A DNA stretch of 64,000 nucleotides, taken from the NCBI RefSeq assembly GCF_001687335.1, contig NZ_MAGO01000001.1, forward strand, positions 124,001 through 188,000. Direction: 5' to 3'. Made by a program: the position numbers and the translations under genes. This stretch comes from Dissulfuribacter thermophilus (GTDB lineage Bacteria; Desulfobacterota; Dissulfuribacteria; Dissulfuribacterales; Dissulfuribacteraceae). This document shows positions 18,614-26,340 of this stretch, piece after piece. The number at the start of each line of letters is the position of its first letter. Within the stretch, counting starts at the first letter, position 1. Under the pieces are notes generated by a model, which saw only the letters and a list, made by a program, of their open reading frames with translations, was not told the DNA's origin and searched no databases.

Positions 18614-20347
18614 ATGGACATAAAAGAACTTAAAAGACTTATTGATGTGGCTTCAGGGAGAACTGAGGCAGATATCCTTTTAAAAGGCTGTCGGCTTTTA
18701 AATGTATTTACGGGAGAAATTTATACTACCAATATTGCCATTTCAGGCAAATGGGTTGCTGGCATCAGTGAGAACTATTCAAAGGCCAAAATTGTAAAAG
18801 ATTGCAAATCTAAATTTGCCATACCAGGGCTAATAGATTCACATATCCACATTGAAAGCACAATGTTGAGCCCCAGGGAATTTACAAGGGCGGTTATACC
18901 TCATGGGACCACCACAGTGGTTATAGATCCTCATGAAATAGCCAATGTATGCGGTATTGCCGGTATTGAGTACATGCTAGAGGCAGGCAAGGCCTTACCT
19001 TTAAATTTTTACGTCATGGCCCCATCTTGTGTACCTGCCACGGATCTTGAGACCTCGGGTGCAGAAATTAGAAGTGATGATCTTGTAGAGTTGTTAAAAG
19101 ATACAAATATCCATGGACTTGGGGAATTGATGAATTTCCCAGGGGTTGTCTTTAATGTTGATGACGTTATTGAAAAAATAACAGCGGCCCATCAAAGAGG
19201 GGTTTTAATTGATGGTCATGCTCCTGGTCTAAATGGTCTTCCACTAAATGCCTATATATGTGCAGGAATATATTCTGATCATGAATGTAGCTCCCCAGAA
19301 GAAGCATTGAAAAAGATTAGGCGGGGAATGAATATCTTTATAAGAGAAGGCTCTGGAGCAAGGAATTTAAATGAACTTTTAAAGGCAATAACAATAGAAA
19401 ATTACAGTAATTTTTCGTTTGCAACCGATGATCGCCATCCCGATGATCTAAAGGACAATGGGCATATAGACGATATTTTGAGACGTGCTGTATCCTTGGG
19501 ACTACCGCCTATTTGGGCAGTAAAAATGGCTACTGTTAACGCTGCAAGAAATTTGGGCTTAAAGATGAGAGGTGCTATAGCACCGGGTTATTTTGCAGAC
19601 ATTGTCCTTGTTGAAGATTTGAGAAATTTTGAAGTGTGTGAAGTCATTATAAATGGGAAATTGGTCTACTCTGATGGAACTATACAGTGTGATCTTAAAG
19701 AGATAGATAGTTCAAGCGTGAACCATACTATCAATATAGGGAATTTTTCCCAAGATTTATTAAAATTAGAGGCCGTTCCTGATCATAAAGTAAATATAAT
19801 AAAGGTAATAGAACACCAAATAGTAACAGAATGGATGATAGATAAACCCAAAGTAGAAAATGAGCTTGTGGTCTCTGATCCAGAAAGAGACATAATAAAA
19901 ATAGCTGTCATAGAACGTCACAAGGCTACTGGAAATATCGGTATTGGTCTAATCCACGGCCTGTCAATAAAGGATGGAGCTATAGCGAGTTCAGTGGCAC
20001 ATGACTCCCATAATATAATAACAGCAGGTACGTCAGATAGGGAAATGGCACTGGCAATAGAACATTTGAGATCAATAGGTGGAGGCTTTACTGTAGTAAA
20101 AGGAGACACGGTCCTTGCCTCCTGTCCGCTACCTATAGCTGGTCTCATGTCTGAAGATTCTTACGAAGATGTTGCAGACAGACTAGAAGAGGTGATTAAT
20201 GCATCTAAAGAGATCGGGATCAAGCTTTCAAATCCATTTATGACTCTTTCTTTTATGGCTCTCCCTGTAATACCAAAATTGAAGATAACTGATAGAGGGC
20301 TTGTAGATGTGGAAAGATTTAAGTTAATAGGTCTTTGGACAAAATGA
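18614..20347 (+). CDS. ade: Adenine deaminase
   Basis: A 577-residue amidohydrolase of the AdeC type. Metal-binding and signature blocks are PGLIDSHIHIESTML, DPHEIANVCG, IDGHAPGL, YSDHECSSPEEA and FATDDRHPDDL, followed by the C-terminal adenine-deaminase domain (IGLIHGLSIKDGAIASSVAHDSH, written here in shortened form as GLIHGL..SVAHDSHN). It converts adenine to hypoxanthine in purine salvage. It is a single plus-strand gene placed between two minus-strand secretion gene groups (gspG-E-F and gspH-I-J). The ATG at 18614 follows AGGATTATAGGAT. Length is typical. Confidence 0.93.
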   Translation: MDIKELKRLIDVASGRTEADILLKGCRLLNVFTGEIYTTNIAISGKWVAGISENYSKAKIVKDCKSKFAIPGLIDSHIHIESTMLSPREFTRAVIPHGTTTVVIDPHEIANVCGIAGIEYMLEAGKALPLNFYVMAPSCVPATDLETSGAEIRSDDLVELLKDTNIHGLGELMNFPGVVFNVDDVIEKITAAHQRGVLIDGHAPGLNGLPLNAYICAGIYSDHECSSPEEALKKIRRGMNIFIREGSGARNLNELLKAITIENYSNFSFATDDRHPDDLKDNGHIDDILRRAVSLGLPPIWAVKMATVNAARNLGLKMRGAIAPGYFADIVLVEDLRNFEVCEVIINGKLVYSDGTIQCDLKEIDSSSVNHTINIGNFSQDLLKLEAVPDHKVNIIKVIEHQIVTEWMIDKPKVENELVVSDPERDIIKIAVIERHKATGNIGIGLIHGLSIKDGAIASSVAHDSHNIITAGTSDREMALAIEHLRSIGGGFTVVKGDTVLASCPLPIAGLMSEDSYEDVADRLEEVINASKEIGIKLSNPFMTLSFMALPVIPKLKITDRGLVDVERFKLIGLWTK

Positions 20348-20369
20348 ACTCAAGAGAAGATTTTTTCTT

Positions 20370-21575
20370 TTAAAACTGAACTTCATTTATACCAAATATG
20401 GCCATGAGCATTGATAGGATGATTCCGCCTATAATGAGCCCCATGACCACAATTGTTACAGGTTCTATGAGGGACAGGAGCATTTTTGTACGAGACTGGA
20501 TCTTTTCATCAAAGTCGTCTGCCACCTTTAAAAGCATGGTACCAAGATCGCCGGTTTCTTCTCCCACTGCCACTAAGTGGACTAATAAAGAAGGGAATAC
20601 AGGATCTCTTCTCATAAGAAGGCTCATACTCTTACCCTGACGGACCCCTTTGTATAATTCATCAAGAGAGTCTTTTAGACGAGAATTTGAGATCACTTCT
20701 TTGGATAGAGATATTCCCTTTAAAATAGGTATCCCACTTTCTATTAGTGTGCCAAGGGTCCTTGCCATCCTGCCAAATTCAACAAATTGCACTATAGACC
20801 CAGCTATAGGAGCCTTTAATATATATGTATCAAAGATACGCCTTCCCTCAGGGGTCTTGAGTTTCCATTTCAGAAAAACGCCTATGGCAAAGATAATTCC
20901 TGCGATAATCCACCACCAGTTCTTCAGAAAAGTACTAAATTTTACGATCATCATGGTCATCAGGGGCATTGGCTGGTTTAAATCTTCAAATATTTCCCCG
21001 AATTTTGGTACAACGTAAGTGACCAAGATAAAGACTGAAAACATGCCCACTAACAATAGTACTGAAGGGTATATTGAGGAACTTATAATGAATTTTTTTA
21101 TCTCTCTGCTTCTTTCAAGAAATTCTTCCAAGCGTTTTAACACTTCTGGGAGCACCCCTCCCATTTCACCGACTCTCACCATATTTATATAGAGGGGACT
21201 AAATATCTCAGGATATTCTGACAGTGCCTCTGATAGATTTTGCCCTGACTGAATGGCCTGCCTAATAGATGTGACAATTTTTTTTACGATTTCATTGTCT
21301 GAGGCATCTGCAACAATCTTTAGGGCCCTTTCCATCTGGACCCCTGCTTGAAGTAGATCTGAAAGCTCTTTTGTAAAATATATTAGATCCTCATGGGAAA
21401 AACGTATTCGTTTTTTAAATAGAATTGCCTCTAGGGTCTGAACACGTTTTATCTTTATAGGCTGAAGCCCTCTCCTCGTGAGGTCTTTGATCAGTTCCTG
21501 TGCGCTTTTGGCCTCTTCTATAGAATTTTTTCTCTGACCATTTTGATCAAGGTATTCGCATGAAAATCTGGCCAT
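20370..21575 (-). CDS. gspF: Type II secretion inner-membrane platform protein GspF
   Basis: A 401-residue protein with two T2SSF domains, each ending in membrane helices. The N-terminal SRRGLQPIKI-like cytoplasmic part is followed by FTKELSDLLQAGVQMERAL, the helix IYPSVLLLVGMFSVFILV (about 160-180), a second hydrophobic segment near 220-240, the repeat ARTLGTLIESGIPILKGI, and a C-terminal helix near 370-395. GspF is the platform that couples the GspE ATPase to pseudopilus assembly. It lies 2 nt after gspE. The type IV pilus homologue PilC is excluded mainly by the neighbouring pseudopilins. Confidence 0.92.
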   Translation of the reverse strand: MARFSCEYLDQNGQRKNSIEEAKSAQELIKDLTRRGLQPIKIKRVQTLEAILFKKRIRFSHEDLIYFTKELSDLLQAGVQMERALKIVADASDNEIVKKIVTSIRQAIQSGQNLSEALSEYPEIFSPLYINMVRVGEMGGVLPEVLKRLEEFLERSREIKKFIISSSIYPSVLLLVGMFSVFILVTYVVPKFGEIFEDLNQPMPLMTMMIVKFSTFLKNWWWIIAGIIFAIGVFLKWKLKTPEGRRIFDTYILKAPIAGSIVQFVEFGRMARTLGTLIESGIPILKGISLSKEVISNSRLKDSLDELYKGVRQGKSMSLLMRRDPVFPSLLVHLVAVGEETGDLGTMLLKVADDFDEKIQSRTKMLLSLIEPVTIVVMGLIIGGIILSMLMAIFGINEVQF

Positions 21576-21577
21576 AA

Positions 21578-23119
21578 TTAGTTAGATACCCTGAGTACTT
21601 CTTCAAATGTAGTCTGACCAAGGAGTACCTTTTGGAGTCCATCCTCTCTAAGGGTCCTCATGCCATTTGCCTTTGCGGCCTTAAGAATAGATGCGCTGTC
21701 TTCACCTCGAACAATTAGGCGGCGTATGGTTTCATCCACCTTTAAGAGTTCATAGATGCCAGTTCTACCAGAATATCCTGTAGTAGCGCAGTTAGGACAT
21801 CCTTTACCACGCCATACCTCTTTGGGTACGACTGGCTGGTCCGTCCCTTCAATTCCATTCAGTAGTTCTTGATATAATTCTTCATCGATAGGATGAGACT
21901 CTTTACAATGGGGGCATATTACTCTCACTAGTCTCTGGGCCATGACCCCTAGGAGACATGAGGCCAAAAGATACGATTCAACGCCCATTTCCTGTAATCT
22001 TGTTATGGCACTTGGGGCGTCGTTGGTATGGAGAGTTGAAAAGACTAGGTGCCCTGTTAATGCAGACTGTATAGCAATTTCTGCTGTCTCTGCATCCCTG
22101 ATCTCTCCAATTAGGATGATGTCTGGATCTTGTCTCAATATTGTGCGAAGGGCATTGGCAAAGGTTAATCCAATTTTTGGTTTTACCTGGATTTGGTTTA
22201 TTCCATCTAACTGGTATTCAACAGGGTCCTCTACAGTTACTATCTTTTTGTCTGGAGAATTTATGAGGTTCATTACCGCATACAGAGTTGTGGTCTTACC
22301 GCTACCTGTAGGGCCTGTTACTAAGATGAGTCCATAAGGTCGTCTTATAATGGACTCGAAATCCATTAATGTATCTGGTGGAAATCCAAGACTTTCAAGT
22401 TCTAGTTTGACCTCTCCTCTATTTAGGAGTCTGAGTACAATACTTTCGCCAAAAAGGGTTGGGAGTGTTGAAACACGGATATCAATGTCTCGTTCGCGAT
22501 CTTTCACCTTTATGCGGCCGTCTTGAGGAAGCCGCATCTCCGCTATGTTCATTTTACCCATGAGCTTTATTCTGGAAGTTATGGCCGGTTGAAGTCTCTT
22601 GGCTATTGTCTCAACTTCGTGGAGTACCCCATCTATCCTGAATCTCACTACAAACTTATCGCGGTAAGGTTCAAAATGGATATCAGAGGCCTTAACCTCC
22701 AGGGCCTGACTAATTAGATGATTCACCAGGCGGATTACAGGGGCCTCAGAGGCCATGTCCTTTAATTGTTCAGGGTCTTCCCAGAGTTCGTCAATAGCCC
22801 TTGCCTCTTCATCTTCTTGACTTTCACCAGATATATCCATATCTGCTTCGTACCACCTATAGATAGTGGCAAGGATATCGTCTTCATTTGCCTTGAAAAT
22901 TTTAAGGGGTCTGTTGTAAATGTTTTCCAAGACTTCGATAAGATAGAGATCATTTGGCCTTGCCATTGCGATTTTGACCGCATCATCATCAACAGCCACT
23001 GGAAGGACCTTCCAGTGGCGCATCTGTTGAGGCGTAAGGCCATTTAAAAGTGGAGGTTTTTCCGGAAAGTCTGCTGGTTGAATTTCCTGAAACATATCAA
23101 ATAGTTTTCCTATTTCCAA
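21578..23119 (-). CDS. gspE: Type II secretion ATPase GspE
   Basis: A 513-residue secretion ATPase. An N-terminal domain of ~140 residues (N1E-like) precedes the core: Walker A GPTGSGKTTTLYAVM, the Asp box VTVEDPVEYQLDGINQIQV (start of block), Walker B ILIGEIRDAETAEIA and the His box TGHLVFSTLHTNDAPSA. A tetracysteine zinc element (CPHC..CPNC) is followed by GYSGRTGIYELL. It powers pseudopilus growth at the cytoplasmic face. The 10-nt overlap with gspG and 2-nt spacing to gspF show a single transcription unit G-E-F. gspC, D, K, L and M are not in the window. Confidence 0.94.
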   Translation of the reverse strand: MEIGKLFDMFQEIQPADFPEKPPLLNGLTPQQMRHWKVLPVAVDDDAVKIAMARPNDLYLIEVLENIYNRPLKIFKANEDDILATIYRWYEADMDISGESQEDEEARAIDELWEDPEQLKDMASEAPVIRLVNHLISQALEVKASDIHFEPYRDKFVVRFRIDGVLHEVETIAKRLQPAITSRIKLMGKMNIAEMRLPQDGRIKVKDRERDIDIRVSTLPTLFGESIVLRLLNRGEVKLELESLGFPPDTLMDFESIIRRPYGLILVTGPTGSGKTTTLYAVMNLINSPDKKIVTVEDPVEYQLDGINQIQVKPKIGLTFANALRTILRQDPDIILIGEIRDAETAEIAIQSALTGHLVFSTLHTNDAPSAITRLQEMGVESYLLASCLLGVMAQRLVRVICPHCKESHPIDEELYQELLNGIEGTDQPVVPKEVWRGKGCPNCATTGYSGRTGIYELLKVDETIRRLIVRGEDSASILKAAKANGMRTLREDGLQKVLLGQTTFEEVLRVSN

Positions 23120-23538
23120 CTTACAATGTCTGCATCTTCTCCCTCTCCTCCAGGCTCTCCATCTCTTCCGTAACTCATTAGGTCATAATCTCCATGCTCC
23201 CCAGGAGATTTATAGACATAGTCATGCCCCCAGGGATCTTTTGGGATGTCCTTTGGAAGATAGGGTCCAGCCCAATTCTCAAGGCCTTCAGGCTTTTTTC
23301 TTAGGGCTTCAAGCCCTTCTTCTGTGGTGGGATACCTACCATTGTCTAGTCTAAATTCATCAAGAGCAGCACCCAATAATTCGATCTGTGCCTTAGCGGC
23401 CTTAATCCTGCTTTGAGAGAGTTTTCCAAAAAATTTTGGGGCAACAAGACTTGCAAGAAGACCTATTATTATGACTACCACTAGGAGTTCTATTAAGGTA
23501 AATCCCTTTTGATTTGTAGTGATTTTGCGATGTTTCAT
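23110..23538 (-). CDS. gspG: Major type II secretion pseudopilin GspG
   Basis: A 142-residue protein with prepilin site QKGFTLIELLVVVIIIGLLA and a short positively charged leader (MKHRKITTNQK). The body carries the GspG signatures LDEFRLDNGRYPTTEEGLEAL, PYLPKDIPKDPWGHDYVY and the calcium-site tail SYGRDGEPGGEGEDADIVSW (blocks shortened). It is the main subunit of the pseudopilus that pushes exoproteins through the outer-membrane secretin. First gene of the G-E-F unit. AAGGAGCATTCTATC precedes the ATG. Confidence 0.95.
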   Translation of the reverse strand: MKHRKITTNQKGFTLIELLVVVIIIGLLASLVAPKFFGKLSQSRIKAAKAQIELLGAALDEFRLDNGRYPTTEEGLEALRKKPEGLENWAGPYLPKDIPKDPWGHDYVYKSPGEHGDYDLMSYGRDGEPGGEGEDADIVSWK

Positions 23539-23649
23539 GATAGAATGCTCCTTATAAATGTGATCAAAATTCGTATCTTCAAAACTTCACATTTTTCAAA
23601 TATATCCATATCTATGAAAAAGGCAAATACCTTATCCTATGTAGAGATT

Positions 23650-24378
23650 ATGCCCCATCTTCCCCCTTATTTTAGGGACAAGTTGAAGGCCCTCACGTAT
23701 AAACGAAGGGGTGGAGTCAGTCTTCCTCCTTATGACACTTTGAATCTGGGTCTTTTTGTTGGAGATACCCCAGAGAATTTAGAGAGAAATCTCAGGATAA
23801 TCTGTAATCACTTTGGAGTGGATCTTGAGAGACTGGTGGCACTAAAACAAGTACATAGTAATAAAGTGTTGGTGATATCAGAGGTACCTGATTCATTAGT
23901 TGTTGGAGAGGCAGATGGGTTGGTGACAGATGTCAAGGGACTGGCACTCATGATTCACCACGCAGATTGCCAGGCCATAGTCTTTTTTGATCCCAGGAAA
24001 CAGATAATTGGGAACTGTCATGCTGGCTGGAGAGGTCTCTCAAATGGAATTGTCGAGAACATGGTTTCAACCATGGTTAGATTTTTTGATTCGAGACCTA
24101 AGGATCTTTGGGTTGGCATAAGTCCAGCCCTCGGCCCATGCTGTGGAGAGTTTAAAGGATGGAGGGAGTTATTGCCAGTTTGGATGAGGGACTTCATATT
24201 CAATGGAGATCATCTTGATCTAAAGAGAGCAACCCTTAGCAAACTTCATGAGGTTGGAATTCACCCCAATCACATATTCTCATCTAATATATGTACCAGA
24301 TGCTCCAAAGACTTTTTTTCTTATAGGAGAGATAAAAAAACAGGAAGACTTGGAACGTTGGGAATGTTGACTCCATAG
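23650..24378 (+). CDS. pgeF: Peptidoglycan editing factor PgeF (YfiH/laccase-domain family)
   Basis: About 242 residues from the ATG at 23650. The N-terminal GGVSLPPYDTLNLGLFVGD and the catalytic zinc-type residues in HHADCQAIVFFDP, NCHAGWRGL and GPALGPCCGEF-like SPALGPCCGEF define the family. YfiH proteins hydrolyse mis-incorporated L-Ser-containing muropeptide precursors; older annotations call them polyphenol oxidase. Earlier in-frame ATGs (23614, 23509) lie in the divergent gspG promoter region and would give an unusually long N-terminus; the 23650 start places GGVS at the same distance as in E. coli YfiH. No terminator is visible downstream. Confidence 0.88.
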   Translation: MPHLPPYFRDKLKALTYKRRGGVSLPPYDTLNLGLFVGDTPENLERNLRIICNHFGVDLERLVALKQVHSNKVLVISEVPDSLVVGEADGLVTDVKGLALMIHHADCQAIVFFDPRKQIIGNCHAGWRGLSNGIVENMVSTMVRFFDSRPKDLWVGISPALGPCCGEFKGWRELLPVWMRDFIFNGDHLDLKRATLSKLHEVGIHPNHIFSSNICTRCSKDFFSYRRDKKTGRLGTLGMLTP

Positions 24379-24533
24379 AGGGCAATTTTTTTAAGGTTTA
24401 CGTTATATTTTGACGATATAAATCTCAGTATAGTTTAAACTCCAAGAGGGTAGCATGTCCATTAATAGGACAATGTTGGTCGTATTGTCTTATTGGATCT
24501 AAAAAAATTTTTTTCACCAAGAGAAGGGTTTTC

Positions 24534-24716
24534 ATGTCTGATTTTTGTGGGCTGGATAGAGTTAAATACGACTTTTCCATTAATAAGACCACTATCCTTA
24601 ATCGAGAGATGTCCCATGCCGCACTAAATCACACTCCCGATCAATTTGAGCGCAGAATTCCAAATGCTTTTTCATTCCTAGAACAAAATGAATTTGTAGC
24701 CACTACTGGAAACTAG
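24534..24716 (+). CDS. Possible small ORF of unknown function
   Basis: A 60-codon frame with AGAAGGG 5 nt upstream of the ATG. Its product (MSDFCGLDRVKYDFSINK..) has no domain I recognise, no signal peptide and no membrane segment. It lies between pgeF and a decayed sensor gene, and may itself be debris. The preceding stretch 24379-24533 is AT-rich with an imperfect hairpin (GGACAAT/ATTGTC) near 24460-24495. Confidence 0.25.
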   Translation: MSDFCGLDRVKYDFSINKTTILNREMSHAALNHTPDQFERRIPNAFSFLEQNEFVATTGN

Positions 24717-24787
24717 CTGCTTGGATAGACCCTTTTAATAAGATTTTGGTTAGGAGGAAAGGCGTCAAAATTTGAAAAGGGGGGCTT

Positions 24788-25060
24788 ATGAAGTTTAAAT
24801 GCGATACTTCTATGTCTATTCGGATCCTTTTGCCAGTAGTGGGCGTAATTATTGTGCTCACAGGTATTCGAATTTGGTGGGCCTGGTTTAACGCAAATAA
24901 TGAAAAGAATCGCCTTATTGAGTCAGATTTAGATGATCATGTTCGTCTAATGAATCAAGCAGCTATAATAGATAGCTAGGGAAAATCTCCAATTGGCCTT
25001 GGTGCTTTCCTCTATAGATGGAGTGAAAGAGGCAATAGGTCTTGAAGACCGATTCTCAGG
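24788..25060 (+). pseudogene. Remnant of a membrane-anchored sensor or chemoreceptor gene
   Basis: AAGGGGGG precedes an ATG that opens 63 codons: a short start, one strong membrane helix (RILLPVVGVIIVLTGIRIWW, part), then charged residues NEKNRLIESDLDDHVRLMN, ending at TAG 24977-24979. Shifting by +1 near 24974 continues the same style of protein (IARENLQLALVLSSIDGVKE) to a TGA near 25059. This is how the periplasmic sensor domain of many chemoreceptors and kinases begins. A single frameshift and loss of everything downstream mark it as a pseudogene. A dispersed repeat motif (GTGCATAATTTGGGATAA, 25067-25084) sits at the break. Confidence 0.5.
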
Positions 25061-25132
25061 CATTTGAAGTGCATAATTTGGGATAAACCTGGAATGCTCC
25101 CAATGGATTTATGGTAAGGGTTTTAGAATTGT

Positions 25133-26329
25133 TCATAGATAAACTTCAAAAAGAAGTTCCTGGAAACTGAGAAATTTTAAGTTGATATTTGTGTCTATTA
25201 TAATCTCCCTTAATTGTTCAGCACACTGATGGCAATAGGTAGTTAATATTCCTGTCTCTTTTAATTTTAAAAGTTGTTTTCTTTTGAGTAAGGTCAACTG
25301 CCTTCTATCCTCTAGTCCTAAAAGTCCAGCTCCTGCCCCTCCACCACAGCAGATGCAGTTAGGTGGTGCTGGTTCCAGAGTTTTGACTGAAAAACCATAG
25401 GCAGAGAGTATATTTCGTACTGATTTGTAAATCTCTGAGTCAGGTTCTACATTACAAGGATCATTTACTATCACCAATGGATAAGAGTCCATGGCCTGCT
25501 TTTGGTTGTTTTTTTTAGGAGGTGAAAGGCGCCCTTTTTTTAAATAACGCCAAATGAGTACAGGGGTAGATAAAATTTCAATATCTGGGAATTGGATCTT
25601 TGTAGGCAAAGGGCCAAAGCCTGCCTTTAAAAAGGCATGTTCGCATGAATCCATCAATATTATTCTAGACCCTAGGTTTCTACATGTCTGGATTTTTTGT
25701 AAGGAAATGTTTTTTTGGGCATCAATATTACCAGCCATGGCTGCAAAATTTGATTCTTCAAATCCATAGCTTGGGATAGTCCAGTCTGCCTTGGCCATAT
25801 TGAGGAGAAATGATAGGGCAAGGATCGTCTTAGGATTGAACTTTAAATCTCTTGAACTAACAAAGACTAGGATCTCTGCTCCGGTCTTATCTATAGGAAT
25901 AGAGAAATCTGGCCTATTTGAAATACGTCTAAGTTCTTGTTCTAGCCACTGGAGTGTTTTTATTACCTCGAATGGTGTAAGAGAGAGCACATTTCCAGTA
26001 GTTAAGGTGCGGACATAAAATTCTTTTAAAATTTTTGGTGCAAAGGATTCACCTTGGCATTGTCGCAGGTAGTAAATTATGCCTGGTATATCGATATCAA
26101 CTGGGCAGTGTCGTCTACACCTGCCACAAAGGGAGCATCTCCAAATCCAGGTAGTATTTAATGCCTCTTCATCAAGCCCTAATAATATCAGCCTCAAAAG
26201 TCGTTCTGGATCCATATTCTGAATGCCTGATGCATGACAAACAGATGCACAAGATCCACAGTGAAGACAAGAAAGGAGGTTATTGCCGCATACTTTTAAG
26301 ATCCTGTCTCTCAAAACATAATTCTTCAA
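25133..26329 (-). CDS. HdrC-HdrB type iron-sulfur protein (CCG domain)
   Basis: A 398-residue cytoplasmic protein. Residues about 18-35 and 63-75 form two 4Fe-4S motifs (CLHCGSCASVC and CSLCGRCRRHCP) as in HdrC. The rest is HdrB-like with two CCG-type units: the second is complete (DPCNVEP, NCICCGGGAGAG, TYCHQCAEQL), while the first has lost nearly all cysteines (ESNFAAMAG where ESCCGG is usual, and DSCEHAF). There is no membrane segment, so it is not a QmoC of the classical HdrC-HdrE kind. It lies 11 nt after the giant HdrA/Qmo-type gene and is its likely partner for thiol/disulfide or quinone-linked electron transfer. The substrate is unknown. Confidence 0.82.
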   Translation of the reverse strand: MKNYVLRDRILKVCGNNLLSCLHCGSCASVCHASGIQNMDPERLLRLILLGLDEEALNTTWIWRCSLCGRCRRHCPVDIDIPGIIYYLRQCQGESFAPKILKEFYVRTLTTGNVLSLTPFEVIKTLQWLEQELRRISNRPDFSIPIDKTGAEILVFVSSRDLKFNPKTILALSFLLNMAKADWTIPSYGFEESNFAAMAGNIDAQKNISLQKIQTCRNLGSRIILMDSCEHAFLKAGFGPLPTKIQFPDIEILSTPVLIWRYLKKGRLSPPKKNNQKQAMDSYPLVIVNDPCNVEPDSEIYKSVRNILSAYGFSVKTLEPAPPNCICCGGGAGAGLLGLEDRRQLTLLKRKQLLKLKETGILTTYCHQCAEQLREIIIDTNINLKFLSFQELLFEVYL

Positions 26330-26340
26330 ATTATTTGCTC

